Assembly (NCBI GenBank): GCA_003255025.1
Contig: QANY01009317.1
Location: 434,001-498,000, forward strand
Length of the DNA: 64,000 bases
DNA from: Datisca glomerata
Taxonomy: Eukaryota; Streptophyta; Magnoliopsida; Cucurbitales; Datiscaceae
Reading direction: 5' to 3'
Part shown: positions 11,511 through 23,135 of the stretch, one piece after another
Layout of the letters: each line of letters begins with the position of its first letter
How positions within the stretch are numbered: the first letter of the stretch is position 1
Notes under the pieces: generated by a model
What the model saw: the letters and a program-made list of their open reading frames with translations, nothing else
Databases searched by the model: none
What the model was told of the DNA's origin: nothing
Program-made: the position numbers and the translations under genes

Positions 11511-13157
11511 TCTCCCACTTGGACTAAAGTATGCGTGTACAATCTCTTATCCCCAAGCTCTCCAGATGACCATAAAAAACTTTACTGCTTAAAGTCTTCG
11601 TGAATGGATCTACCAGGTTGTTGACCGTCAAAATATGCATAACCAACATCTCCACACTGAACAATTTCTCTAATCAGGTGATATTTACATTCTATGTGTT
11701 TGGATCTCTTATAGCTTCTAGGTTCCTTAGAATTCGCTACAGTCCCACTGTTATCACAATAAAATGTCATGGGCTAGTCAGCGCCTGGAACAACTTTCAG
11801 AGTCTTCAAGAACTTCCTATGCCTAACAGCCTCCTTTGCAGCTTCATAAGCTGTCACATATTCAACTTTCATGGTCAAATTAGCAATGCAAGATTGCTTG
11901 ATACTTCTACATACAACTGCTCCACTGTTTAGGATGAACATCGATCCTAAAGTAGACCTCCTAGAATCCTTGTCTGCTTGGAATTCTGAATCAGTATACC
12001 CCATCATATTCAGGTCAGTACCTAAATACACAAGCATGTAGTACCTTGTTCTCCTAAGATACTTAGGGATATGCTTGACGGCATTCCAATGCTCGATTCT
12101 AGGATTAGATTGGAAATGACTCACCACGCCCACGACATAGCAAATGTCTGGCCTAGTGCCAAATACCGCATACATGAGGCTTCCTACGGCTGAGGCATAG
12201 GGAAACTTTCTCATGTTTTATTATTCTTAAGAAGTCTTGGGAGACTGCTCCTTAGAGAGGCTGACGCCATGTCTAAAAGAAAGAAAACATTTCTTGGAGT
12301 TTTACATATTGTAGTGATCTAACACCTTATCAATATAAGATGCTTCAGACAGTGCCAATTGTCTGCTCTTTCTATCTCGAAAGATCTGAATACCTAAGAC
12401 AAATGCAGCTTCATCAAGATCTTTCTTATCAAATTGCTTTGCAAGCCAAATCTTGATATCAGATAATTTTTCTACATCATTCTCAATGAGTAGAATATTA
12501 TCTATTTACAAGACTAGAAAAACCACATTCCCTTCGTGTATCAGCTTGTCCATGATCGTGACACTTACTTAAGTCCATAAATGGACTTCTGCAGTTTACA
12601 AACTTTACCTTCTTGGCCTTTCTCCATGAACCTGTCTGGTTGAGCCATATAAATGTGCTCATCAAAATTGTCATTCAAAAAAGTAGTCTTGACATCCATT
12701 TGCCAGATTTCATAATCAAGGGTAGCACCAATGGACAAAAGGATTCGGATGGATTTAAGCATGACCATCAGCGAGAAGGGATCCTTGTAGTCTATACCTT
12801 CCTTTTAGATGTAGCCCTTAGCTACTAGCCTGCTTTGGATGTCTCTACATTTCCATCTGGATGTCTTTTCTTCTTATAGATTCATTTACATCTTATGGGT
12901 TTTACCCCATCAGGAGGATCTACAAGCTTCCAGACTATGTTCGAGTACATCGAATGTATCTCAACGTTCATGGCTTCTTGCCATAAGTTTGCTTTAGGAC
13001 ATGTCATGGCCTCTAAGTAGGAGACAAGTTCATCAAGGTCACTATCTAAGATAACTGTCAAAGCTTCTCCATAGGACATATACCTCTCAAGTTGTCTCAT
13101 AACCATTCCACAATGTCGAGGCTCCAAAGGTTCTGGCTCATGTCGTGGTTCTTCCAT
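11511..13157 (-). pseudogene. Copia 2 reverse transcriptase-RNase H, active site lost
   Basis: RT pieces: frame 12882-13157 (DLDELVSYLEAMTCPKANLW, then VDPPDGVKPIRCK) and 12565-12768 (IGATLDYEIWQMDVKTTFLN, then YGLK). At about 12520-12490 the catalytic YVDD position reads stop-I-D-N, so both the Tyr and the second Asp are lost. RNase H pieces: 11774-12214 (YASAVGSLMYAVFGTRPDIC, then KHIPKYLRRTRYYMLVY, then KDSRRSTLGS) and 11582-11770 (FYCDNSGTVANSK, then RSKHIECKYHLIREIV). Confidence 0.85.
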
Positions 13158-13181
13158 TATTTAATCAGAAACAATTTATGA

Positions 13182-14290
13182 TTAGGGAGTCAGTGTCATC
13201 CCACACAATAATTCCTTTAGCACAACTGTGTTTCTTGGATGTACACTTTTAATGTAATCTTCATCAAGAAATCGAGAATTCGTGCTAACGAATGTTTTCT
13301 GGACAGTCTTACTATAGAAAATGTACCCTTTCGTTCCTTTAGGATATCCTATGAACATGCATAACTCTGAATGACTGGACAACTTGTCTGTCTTCAGTTT
13401 TAGAACTGCATTGGGCACCCTCATATTTTAAAATAGTTAATAGACGACATTCGTCCATACCATCTTTCATATGGCGTACCAGGCACCATTTTTTACGGAA
13501 CTTGGTTCAGAATATATGTCGTTGTTTTCAAGGTATATCCCCAGAAGGAATCTGGGAGGGATGAGTAACTCATCATGGATCTAACCAGGTGCTGCAAGCG
13601 GAGAAATAATACAATTCTTCCTTAAGAAAGCCTTCGAACTCTCCTAGGAAGTGCTCTCCACCACGATCGGATCGTAGTGTTTTGATTTCTTTTTCTAATT
13701 GTTTTTCAACTTAGGCCTTATACTCTTTGCACTTTTCAAAGCTTTCAGACTTTTGACGCAATAGATAAATATGATCAAAATGTGAATAGTCATCAATGAA
13801 GGTTACAAAGTATTCATAACCTCCTCTTACTTGGATATTTAATGGCCCACATATATCACTATGTATGAGTTCAAGGCACTGAGTGGCTCTTTCACCTTTT
13901 GCTGAAAATGTCTCTTGGTAATTTTGTCTTCAATACAGGATTTGCATGTGGGTAGTGATTCCATACTTAAAGTTTGTAAAGGACCATCTTTAACAAGTCT
14001 TATTAATCATGTCCAGGCTAATATGCCCAGGACGTAAGTGCCATAAATAGGTTAGATCGGTTGAGTCATACTTCAACCTTTTGTTATCCCTTTGTGAATC
14101 ATTATTCACTTCAGTGTCACGTATCATTTGTACAATTAGTATTACGTGAAATATTTTATTTATCAAGCGTGCAGTAGTAATTAATCAGTCATTTCTAAAC
14201 ATACCAGTATCTTTATCAATGAAATTCAAATTGAATCCTTGCTCAATTAAACTAGCTACTGAAATAAGATTTTTCCAAAAACACTGAGAT
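13182..14290 (-). pseudogene. Copia 2 integrase and pre-integrase region, broken
   Basis: The frame 13182-13424 reads VLKLKTDKLSSHSELCMFIG then YPKGTKGYIFYSK, the integrase C-terminal region ahead of RT. Upstream (13430-14290) the integrase core is recognisable in pieces on the minus strand, with many stops. It lines up with Copia 1 and Copia 3 integrase in order and spacing. Confidence 0.7.
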
Positions 14291-14299
14291 ATAATAAAC

Positions 14300-15245
14300 T
14301 TCACGTAAAACAGATAACCATTATCAAGTTCCAACAGATACAGCCAATACTAGTGTTGTATTCCCCCTACGGACGATGAACTCAACCAAGATATCTACTA
14401 GAGATAATCCAAGAAGTTGCGTATCTAATGGTTATTGACTCCACAGTGATGACACTTATATCACAACATGTCCACCTTATAGTGCCCTTACCATTTGTAA
14501 CTTTTGAGTTCTGCTTTTTAGCCTTATTTAGACATCTTCTCATGTTTCCTGTTGGCGCTAGAGGTGGAAGGCTTACTTTCAGTAAAGTTTTCTTGTCCAT
14601 TCTTCTTATTGCCCTTTAGAAACAAAGTCTCGGCAGCTACAACTCCTAAATAATCTCAGGAAGTGAGTACCTCCTAAATGATTAGGGAGAGACAACGGTG
14701 TTTCCTTCTTTTCTTACAATTTCTTTTCAAGTTTGAAGTTCTCGAAGGTATTAGGCAAAGTCTCTAAGATCATATCCACCTGAGTCTCGTCATCAATCTC
14801 AGCACGCATGATCTCAATCTCATTCAGATAACTAATGATCAATATCATATGTTCTCTCACAAGAGTTTCAGGTTTTATCCTATAGTTCATAAGGTTTTGC
14901 ACAACTGTCTGTTTGGCTTAACGACCATAATCTCCGAACATTTCGGCGATGTTCAACATCATATCAGCGGTGGTTTTCAAATTCTAATTTTGTTGTTACA
15001 ACACATTCCTAATAGAAGCCAAGATGTAATATATGGCTATCTTATCAGAACGTAGCTAAGAAGTATAAGCATCATTTTTCTCTTGAGTCGATCCACTAAA
15101 AGGCTCAAAGGAATAAGGGGTGGTGAGCATTAACTTATGCTTTTCAATCATCAGTACGATATCAAGATTGTGTTTTCAATCACCGTAATTATCAGCAGTT
15201 AATATCGTTCACTTTTAAGATAGTTGAGAATGAGGATATTGACAT
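14300..15245 (-). pseudogene. Copia 2 gag, broken
   Basis: The probable start ATG is at 15245 (MSISSFSTILK then a stop). Downstream, the frame 14714-14902 has ETLVREHMILIISYLNEIEI and DDETQVDMILETLPNTFENF, characteristic of the UBN2/retrotran_gag part of Copia gag. The frame 14382-14600 holds a Lys-rich knuckle remnant (APTGNMRRCLNKAKKQNSK). Confidence 0.75.
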
Positions 15246-16890
15246 GATTGTCGAAAAGAATAAATAAAGCGATGTAAATAAATGCTAAATCATTTAAGAA
15301 AGTATAATGCATGATGCAAGTACTTTAATATTTAAAAATCCATCAAAAATATTTCCTCTATGATGTTACGATAAAAAACGGTAGCTTGTCTCATTGAGGG
15401 ATGAAGTCCAAACTATCTCATATCGTATCGAGACTCTTCTCGTTGGTTAACGCTCAAATGTATCCACATCTACCTTAACTAATCACTAATGGTTTGGTCA
15501 TCTTAGCCTCATTGTCTAGCCCCTAAGTGGAGATTCTAATATGCTTCAGTCTAAGTATTTAACCAACGCATCAATTCATAAAAGTTGCTATGGACTAACC
15601 GTCCGTCTATGGGTCGACCCTGTCTTACCATTTCCTTTAGAAGTCTCAGCTTCTCAAGCAACTCGATGACTCAAAATAACATAACTCAAAAGTTTCTCCC
15701 ATTGAAGAGAGGACCGCTATGGGCGGTTCTAAACCACTCATCGTTGCACAATCAAGTTCGTGTTGGAGACCTTTGGAACGTTCCAATGTAAGTGACCCTC
15801 CCACTTAGTTTTTGAAAAAAAAAATTTATAAATTTTCAAAACCTAAGTTTTATTAATTTGAAAAGGTGATCAAATTTATAAAACTTTTATTTAATTTTAA
15901 ATCCCAATTTAAAATCATAACCATTATAATTAATCTACAATGATGCATGTACATGGTAAATGTTGATTTGATATTGACAAATCCTTAGTTCTATATGTCA
16001 TGTTATATGATGATGCACAATTAAAATTAAATTATACCTTTAAAATTAACCTCCATATTGACTCATTTCTAATTGCAACCCAATAAATTACAAATTAATT
16101 TACAAATCTCCATGATGCCTGTAATTATCTATTTGTCCTTCAGGTTGTCCCACCACTTTGTAACTCTTTACAAAAGTTCATTTTCATTTTTAAATCAAAT
16201 ATAAATTTTAAATTTCAAAATTTCAAAATTTAAATTTTGATTTAAAACCCTTTAATTAAGGAAAATTATTTTTCTAATTAAATAATCTCATTCATTATCA
16301 TTTTTTAAATAAAATGAAAGATAAAAAGATAACATTGATAATTATCATTTGAATTCAAAATTCAAAAGATAAAAAGATAAAATAGATAATATTCTTTGGA
16401 TTCAAAATTATATTTTATCCTTTTAAATTTTAAAATTCAAAATTTAAAAGTTAAAAAATAAACAAAAAATAGAATAAGGGTTAGCGCGAAACATCACAGG
16501 GTTTCCTAAACCCGAATTGTTATCGCATAGGGTTTCACAAACCCTAGTCACCATGCAGGACACGGGAGCAGGCAGTTGTGTCCACATGAGCCAGAACAAT
16601 ATCGCGGCCGCCGTAACAATAACTCCAGCGTGAACAGTAATTCTGGCATGAACAATAATTTTGATGTGAACAATAATTCTGCATGAAAAGAGCTTTCCCG
16701 GTGACTTCTCTGTGGCTGTCTGGCGGCAGTTTCTGGCGACGGTGTCGAGGCAACGACGATTTTACATCATATTTATAAAATTACAAATTTTGCAACAAAA
16801 TAAATTACATAAAATTCTATGCCTTAAATCTGGCGTACATCAATTCTAAATTGAAATAAAAACGCCTAGAGCCAATAGTTAGGGATCCAA
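15246..16890 (-). other. Copia 2 untranslated leader
   Basis: Noncoding sequence between the 5' LTR and gag, AT-rich with runs such as AAAATTTAAATTTTG. Near 16490-16760 it holds the CCATGCAGG/GTGAACAATAATT-rich block also found in altered form at 19200-19420 and 32160-32400. The expected primer-binding site beside the LTR is not recognisable, suggesting that the junction near 16890 has been deleted or rewritten. Short ORFs at 15585 and 16544 are not supported. Confidence 0.6.
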
Positions 16891-18707
16891 TCACATAACA
16901 CATTCAAAACAAATTAAACGAGAAGATAAACTTAGAAACAATTTTTTCACCTATACTTTGTATCGGAGAATTTCTAAACTGGCGGAATTTTTTCGAGTGT
17001 TTTCCGCGCTCTTCAAGCTTTAGGATCCGAATGACGCACTTGAATTTTAAGAACAATTTGCGAATTTCATCCACCAACAACCACATGTTAATTTCCTAAA
17101 TATATCTCACGAGAATTTTGTATAGGAATTTGAGTGTGGGCTCTCAAAACGATTGAAGAAGAAAAATCAAAAGTTTTCTCCTTCAATATAATTTTCGGCG
17201 GCGACAAGGAGGGAGAGGGGAAAACGTTTTTCTCCTTTTTTGTTAATAAGCAACTGTATCTTATCCAATATCTATCAGCATCAGATTGCTATTAGATATT
17301 GATAAACTATAATTTTTTATATTTTTAAATATACCCATATATTTTTAAATTTCTGAAAATTCACCCCATATATTCATAATTGCCGAAAATTGCAATATTC
17401 CCTAGAATTTGAGTTGTATCAAGATTCATCAATCCAATTGATAAATTAATTGATCATTATCAATCAATTAAGTAATTTATTTTTTATTTACTAATTATCC
17501 AATAATTAGAAAATAATAAATTAATTAATTTCAATACATATAATCACACTTAACTAATTAAGTGACATCACCCATCACATATGCGTATAGAAAATATGTC
17601 TTGGCACCAAAACACATTTTGATCCAATTTACTTCGTTCTTTATTTCTGTTCTTATGAGTTATTTCTGAGACTGAATGGGCCCACATGAATAAATTTAAG
17701 GATTCAAATACTCGGCGAATTTATCTCCATAAATTCCCGACCGATTTAATCCTCACATCGTGTGACTCCACTATAGGTTCGATGCCGAATCAACTCTCGA
17801 TTCATGCACGCTACATTTTCTGTTGGTGTAAATAAACCCTTTATTTCCACGGTCCACATAATATTTTAACAAAATACATTTCTTGAATATCAGTAACAAG
17901 AGTAAAATATAAAAATTACTATTTTACTTTTCTTGTTATTATTTCTTTAACTCATTTATTGACTGTGAATAAGAAAGACATAATAGTGAATTGTCTCGTA
18001 CAATTCACAAGTCTCAATCAATGACTCAATTCATTGAATACCTGGCCAGCTTAATTTATTCACACACACATCAATAAAGTATAAGGTGATATTGTTACTT
18101 TTGCAATCAAACCATGAATTCTCATATCTGTGAATCACGTAACTCTAACTTAATTGAATTACAATCCCAACAGCCTAGGTATTGCCCGCCAATTCGAACT
18201 CACTTATTTGACATATCAAAGATTGTAACTAACTAAGTCAATCTACGTATTCTTCTCAGGATTAAGATAATTATGAAAATATCCTTAAGGTGTAACAATT
18301 AGATTTAGATCTTGGTAAACGGTTTTAGGCTTTAAACTAATTTATTACCGGTCTATTCAACATGTTTATAACATGTCTTGGTTAACCATTTGACTCTCCA
18401 CTCCCATGCACCAAAACTAGCATCCATTGTTTCAACCTAACAGTCATAATCGGATTTGATTGCATAATCGATCCTAAAACTGTGAATATCGTTATGAACT
18501 TTCTCAGAAGTATTCGTCTGGAGACGCCTATGTCTTCACTCTTTGTTCGTTGATGAAAATTTCAGGACATGAGTAATTTATAAACACACTTTAATTTAAA
18601 ATAAAACTTTCAATTTATTCATAAGAAATTAATTATACTAATGTCTAAAAAATAACTAAATACAAATAAATAGTTATTATACGCTACTTTATGGACATAT
18701 TTCAACA
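16890..18707 (-). repeat. 5' LTR of Copia 2
   Basis: Homologous to 10100-11510 from TTAGAAACAATTTTTTCAC on. It ends TATTTCAACA at 18707 next to the target repeat. It carries about 300 bp (about 18030-18370) absent from the other LTR. The inner boundary is approximate because the first 130 bp of the 3' LTR have no counterpart here. Confidence 0.8.
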
Positions 18708-18712
18708 ATTAA

Positions 18713-19425
18713 GACAATCCTAATAAATCATGTTTCTACAGACGAGATGCATGATTAAATAAAACCGTGTGAGATTTTCATGTATGGGCATGCTATCGAC
18801 TAATGCACGGACATGTTATCAAAGATAACAATTAGAATATTATTTAATAATTAAATAAAATAATAATGGACCAAGTGACTATTGAGTATTTCTAAATTAC
18901 AACCTTTGAAATAAAGAAATAAAACTACAAAGCGGATTTCTAGAATACATATTTCTCAAATATTTCCTTCTCTTCCTGATGTCAATTTTTATAGTCTCCA
19001 AGTTTTGAACAAAACTCTATTTAATTAGGAAAAATAATTTTTCTTAATTAAAATTAATTTCTATAATTATACTTTTAAAATAGTTGACTTTAAATTAATC
19101 AAATAAATAAAAATTAATAATTAATTTTAAAATTACATTAATTTCAAATTTTAAAAAGATAATTGATAGATTGAGGGTTATCATCAAACCCTATGGTGCC
19201 AGGGTTGGTTGATATCAGAGTTTGTATGAAACTTCCCTAAAAGTGACAACACTTGCCATCAACGACATGACTCCCTATCGCCACCCCATCATCGTCGGCC
19301 ATCACTGCCGCCGCCAGTCCCACTGTCGACAGCCACCACTACCGGAACATTTTTCTGGCGTGAAAAGTGAATTTTCCGTGAACAATGTTTTCCTGTCGTG
19401 AACACTAAATTTCGTTGTTCGGCCC
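18713..19425 (-). other. Copia 1 untranslated leader, second part
   Basis: Continues the Copia 1 leader after the Copia 2 insertion. GAGATGCATGATTAAATAAA at about 18742 matches about 31683 in Copia 3, and GATATCAGAGTTTG near 19212 matches GGTATCAGTGTTTC near 32201. It ends at about 19425, where MULE palindromic repeats resume. No LTR or PBS remains. Confidence 0.7.
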
Positions 19426-19490
19426 GCGAAGGCCTCGTGTAGACTTCATGTAGTCTATATGAGGCAACATGAAAAACTCGTGTAGACTAT
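19425..19490. repeat. Palindromic CTACACGA array 2 (MULE A)
   Basis: CCTCGTGTAGACTTCATG, TAGTCTATATGAGG and CTCGTGTAGACTATG units. The array resumes directly after Copia 1 and is the other half of the array interrupted at 3965. Confidence 0.7.
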
Positions 19491-19529
19491 GATTTTTACT
19501 TCATTACGTTAAAAACAAATCTTACTTAG

Positions 19530-19630
19530 TTGCATAATCAAATAACAACACTGATTCTGATATGAGGGCCGTATTCTTGCAAATTCCTTCTGATGAGCTC
19601 CAAGTAAGCATCGATATGATGCAAAGTAAT
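19530..19630 (-). pseudogene. Ulp1-like (C48 peptidase region) exon start, MULE A
   Basis: The minus strand of 19559-19625 reads HHIDAYLELIRRNLQEYGPH then IRISVVI. Plant Ulp1-type proteins begin the peptidase region with a D/EHIDAYxxLLRRR-like helix, so this is taken as that exon. It is followed by a possible ACTAA|GTAAGATTT donor (about 19525) and then by repeat array 2. No His-Asp-Gln-Cys catalytic part was found, and the remaining element sequence (3243-3965) looks noncoding. If it existed it has been deleted. Ulp1 enzymes cleave SUMO or NEDD8 conjugates. Confidence 0.45.
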
Positions 19631-19815
19631 AAAGATTTAGTTAAGATATTTATAATTATTTAAAATATCACATTAAAAATGATTTTAAATAACTTCTTAA
19701 ATCAGACTCAAGCCATTGATAAGTTGAAGTGATTAGTTTTTTAACCAGGTAAGGACAACGGTGCAAAATCCAAGTCTACTTTCTCTTTCTTGTACAACTT
19801 AATTATAGATCAAAA

Positions 19816-20010
19816 TTAGGTACACGATCGGTTTACCACACGTTGGCTACACGATGTCAGTGTAACTATCATGTATACTACACGATCACGATGGCTACAC
19901 GAGGTCGGTGTAACTATCGTGTATACTACACAGTGGCTACACGATGTCAGTGTAATTATTGTGTAGACTAGACGATGGTTAAACGAGGTCAGTGTAACCA
20001 TCATGTATGA
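19816..20010. repeat. Palindromic 42-bp repeat array 3 (MULE A)
   Basis: About four and a half units with the pattern TACACGATG-(G/T)C-AGTGTAACTATCGTGTAT-ACTACACG. It lies between the donor at 20038 and the exon starting near 19770 (KEKVDLDFAPLSLPG on the minus strand), so it sits in an intron. The minus-strand frame across it (14-residue repeats such as MVTLTS..HRLVYTI) is a by-product of a unit length divisible by three. Confidence 0.8.
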
Positions 20011-20038
20011 GAATAAGAAGTAAAATTACAAAACTTAC

Positions 20039-21348
20039 TTTGCCCTTGGGGGGGTGAACCATGCTTTAAATAAGCTTCATCCTCTGAAGCTACATCACCA
20101 TATAGTTAAAAATGTTTGAAGTCCATTTTGACAACGATATTCTTATCAGCTTTTTTTCTTTTCAACCTTTTTGGTTTCCCTATTAGGTGATTCTAGGACC
20201 CGAGATCTCTTTATCTTCCTCTTACCATATTCACCAAGGAAGACGAGCTTTTCTTCTTATCCATCATTGGACTGCTCCGTTGACCGAACCGAATCGATAT
20301 ATGCAGATATTATCGATGCAACATTTTGGTGTTCTTTTTTTGTTTCTTCGTCTTCTGCTTTTATCAGCTTCCTCTTATTTCTTTTATTTCTTGTTTTCCT
20401 CTTTATTCCATCTAATTATTATCTTCTTCAACTTCTTCCCTTCTTTTTCTTCTCTTTGTGTATTTCTTTTTCATCTGTTTCTTCTGTTTTTTCTTTTTCT
20501 TCTTTTTTTTCTTTTTGTTTTTGTTTTTTTGTTTTTTCTTTTATTTGTTCTTCTTTTTCTTTTTTCTCTTCTATTTCTTTTTTCCCTTATGTATTTTATT
20601 CATCCTCCTTATTACCTTTTTTCTCTACTTCTTGTTCTCTTCCTTATTTTTCTTGTTCTTCTTTCTCACACTCGCTTTCTTCTTTCTCTACTCCTTTTTT
20701 ATCTTTTCCTTCTAACTTATCTTCTTCTTTTTCTTCTACCTTCTCTTCTTCTTTCTCTACTCCTTTTTCATCTTTTCCTTCTAACTTATCTTCTTCTTCT
20801 TCTTCTACCTTCTCTGCTTCTTCTACCTTCTCTTCTTCTTCCTCTCCTTCTTCTTCTTCATCTCCTTCTTCTTCTTCTTCTTCTTCTTCTTCTTCTTCAT
20901 TCTCTACCATCTCTTCTTCTTCTTCATTCTCTACCATATCTTCTTCTTTTTCATCATTCTCTCCTTCTTCATTTTTTCTCTTCCTTCTCAATCTCCGTCT
21001 CATCCCCTTCTCTGGCCATCATCATGGCAGATCGAGAACATAATGAGTAATTCATATGGCCTCGATGTTACTAGATGATCCATCAAAATTTTAATTTGGG
21101 AAATTGCAAAGGAAATATCTGATTACATGGACATAATCTTCTTGCCCATTGAAGTGATCTTTTAGTCCATTCCAACCAGACATTTCCTCACCCAATCTTC
21201 ATGTCCATTGAACTCTTGGACCTCTATTTTTTTCAATGGCCTCTTCAAACCTCTTTCTATTCTTCTTCTCCCCCTCCTCCTTTTCAATGGCCTCCTCCTC
21301 CTCATTAGCTTCCTCTTCTACTGGAAAGGGTGATTGAGGAGGCGTCGA
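20039..21348 (-). pseudogene. Glu/Lys-rich exon of the DUF1985/Ulp1-like MULE A gene
   Basis: The minus-strand exon runs from an acceptor TTTTTAG|TCGACGCC (21348) to a donor GCAAA|GTAAGTTTTG (20039/20038). The start reads PPQSPFPVEEEANEEEEAIE, then a WVRKCLVGMD / KITSMGKKI-like block, then a very acidic low-complexity tract (frame 20644-21003), then VASIISAYIDSVRSTEQSN. MULE B has the same order at 56839-58229. At least one frameshift and several stops interrupt it. The long plus-strand Ser/Phe/Leu-rich frames here (20171-21050) are the antisense of this GAA/TTC-type tract and are not called. Confidence 0.55.
20690..20990. repeat. TTC/CTT microsatellite-like tract
   Basis: Imperfect TTCTTCTTT and TCTACC-containing runs with a perfect (TTC)n core near 20862-20898. 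On the coding (minus) strand it is GAA/GAG, i.e. the polyglutamate part of the exon above. An internal 84-bp-scale repeat (TTTATCTTTTCCTTCTAACT units at about 20698 and 20770) is visible. Confidence 0.8.
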
Positions 21349-21389
21349 CTAAAAATAATGTAATATTAAGTAGACAAAACATAAAAATG

Positions 21390-21612
21390 ATGACTACACG
21401 ATGGTTACACAGCCCTTGTGTAGTCATCGTGTATACTATATGACGGTTATATGGCCTCGTATAATCTACATGATGGTTACACTGATCTACACGATGGTTA
21501 CACTAATCTACACGATGACTACCCGATATTAGTGTAGCCATCATGTAGACTAGACGATGACTACACGAGGTCAGTGTAACCATCGTGTAGTCTACACGAG
21601 GTCCGTGTTCAA
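21390..21612. repeat. Palindromic 42-bp repeat array 4 (MULE A)
   Basis: Units GACTACACGATGGTTACAC, TAGTCATCGTGTA and CTACACGAGGTC in alternation. It lies in the intron between the exon ending near 21640 (AAA|GTATGT on the minus strand) and the Glu/Lys-rich exon acceptor at 21348. Confidence 0.85.
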
Positions 21613-21639
21613 GAAGAAGAAGGGTAGAAAATGATTTTT

Positions 21640-23135
21640 AACATACTTTCTCTCTAACTACTAATCTCCAGAAGCTTTTTTCTTTTTCCTCCTCAGTAGG
21701 GACCAAGGAAAGAACTGTCAACTAAAAATGCAAGAAAGATAAATTAGTATATGTGAAAGTAATATAAATTAACTTGTCAACATAATTCACCAACAAACAT
21801 TCTCCTTCAAAAAAAAAATTTTGTAGATTCTCAACCGGTACTATCGTGGTCGGGCACCACTTGAGAATTCTTGACACCTTGGTCAAAACCTGGTTACCAT
21901 ACAAACTACCCACCAAGGGGATAGTTTTAAATGTCCATAAATAATTTAATACATCATTATATAGAATTAAATAAATTGTACATGGATGGCAAATGGGAAT
22001 CCGTTGAGTGAATATCCATGAATAGTTGTAGGGGATTTCTATGTTTTTTTGTTTTTCTTGATCTTTAAGATCACCAAAAACAGCCTTTATATTCATGACG
22101 GCTAATAATGATTCATTGTTTTGGAGAAAGATAGCTCTCCCCATGGATATTGGTTGAACGCTTCTAGATTGCCAACCAAAACCAACCATCTCTTCTCAAT
22201 TAGGGTACGATTCTCCTTCCCCAACAGAAATGCTCTAGCATATAAATAAGAGTCGTCTTTGATATTCAGAGTTTTTAAACTTCTCCTCCAACTCAGTCAT
22301 GATTATTGATTGGGCTTTTGGAAAGTACATATCAGAGAGTCTTTTGGTGCCACAGGTCTTCTTCTCATCCCGGGCTTCACCAAATTTTAGTCCGGTCATC
22401 AACAAAAACTCATTCTTGGAATCCATTTAGTGAATATCCATGAATAGTTTTAGGGGATTTCTGTGTTTTTTTTTATTTTTTTCTTGATCTTTAAGATCAC
22501 CAAAAACAGCCTTTGTATTCATGATGGCTAATAGTGATTCATTATTTTGGAGAAAGATAGCTCCCCCCATGGATATTGGTTGAACGCTTCTAGATTTTCA
22601 ACCAAAACCAACCATCTCTTCTCAATTAGGGTACGATTCTCCTTCCCCAACAGAAATGCTCTAGCATATAAATACGTCTTTGATATTCAGATTTTTTAAA
22701 CTTCTCCTCCAACTCAGTCATGATTATTGATTGGGCTTTTAGAAAGTACATATCAGAGAGTCTGCTGGTGCCACGGGTCTTCTTCTCATCCCGGGCTTCA
22801 CCGAATTTTAGTCCGGTCATCAACAAGAACTCATTCTTGGAGAACCACAGTTGTTCCGCATTAACAAGAAACCAGATTTCCTGCTCATATGGAATGTCAT
22901 TAACATATTCGGCCTCCCTAGCCAGCACCTGGTGGCAGATAGTTGCTGAAAACTTTAGGGCTGGGAGATCACGGAGATGGCCAAAGCATGTCTTCCTAAA
23001 TAGAGAGCGTTGAGGAGCTTTCAGCTTAGTCTTGATAACCTCTATGCAGTAGGTATTGCACTTTGCATTGACCCTTGCTTTTGGAATTTTGTTAACATCA
23101 TGGACGTATATTAGTTGCATCTTTGATGAAGCCAT
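21640..23135 (-). pseudogene. DUF1985 (Ulp1-associated) coding region of MULE A, frame-disrupted
   Basis: The start ATG at 23135 (MASSKMQLIYVHDVNKIPKA) is preceded by a degenerate splice acceptor. The frame to 22626 contains FRKTCFGHLRDLPALKFSAT, then EIWFLVNAEQLWFSKNEFLL, then MTGLKFGEARDEKKTRG. This is the core of the DUF1985 domain that precedes Ulp1-like peptidases in plant MULE proteins. The continuation is in frames 22235-22426 and 21722-22189 (PLVGSLYGNQVLTKVSRILK, then WCPTTIVPVENLQN), with a short last exon LTVLSLVPTEEEKEKSFWRL ending at a GTATGT donor. A 422-bp tandem duplication breaks the frame. The function of DUF1985 is unknown. Confidence 0.7.
22004..22850. repeat. Tandem duplication (422-bp period) inside the DUF1985 region of MULE A
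   Basis: The sequence from AATATCCATGAATAGTT (22011) through GAAAGATAGCTC, GGATATTGGTTGAACGC, GGGTACGATTCTCC and CGGTCATCAACAA repeats from 22432 with few differences. MULE B has a single copy, so the duplication is specific to this copy. Confidence 0.85.

Larger units (their letters stand above)
9972..18712 (-). mobile_element. Copia 2: LTR retrotransposon nested in Copia 1
   Basis: The element is bounded by the direct repeats ATTAG (9972-9976) and ATTAA (18708-18712), a 5-bp target duplication with one mismatch. The outer ends are TGATGGGACC (9977) and ATATTTCAACA (18707), so on the element strand it starts TGTTGA and ends in CA. Internal order on the minus strand is leader (about 16890-15246), gag (15245-14300), protease/integrase (about 14290-13180) and RT-RNase H (13157-11511). 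The two LTRs differ by substitutions, small indels and at their inner end, so the insertion is old. Confidence 0.85.
3975..19425 (-). mobile_element. Copia 1: Ty1/Copia retrotransposon inserted in MULE A and itself split by Copia 2
   Basis: Order on the minus strand is: leader (19425-18713 and 9971-9079), gag (about 9078-8480), zinc knuckle and protease (about 8470-8060), GAG-pre-integrase (8006-7734), integrase (about 7730-6490), reverse transcriptase and RNase H (about 6350-5030), 3' LTR ending at 5017. This is the Copia order. The leader resumes at 18713 with sequence matching Copia 3 near 31651, so the 8.7 kb of Copia 2 is an insertion. MULE palindromic repeats abut both ends (about 3965 and 19425). 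The 5' LTR is not present at the high-coordinate end. All coding parts are frameshifted. Confidence 0.7.

Noticed and set aside
20171..21050. Plus-strand frames of 290 and 287 codons rich in Ser, Phe and Leu
   Set aside because: They are the antisense of a GAA/GAG-type acidic exon whose partner exons, splice sites and DUF1985 region are all on the minus strand. Two overlapping long frames in different phases are typical of a TTC microsatellite.
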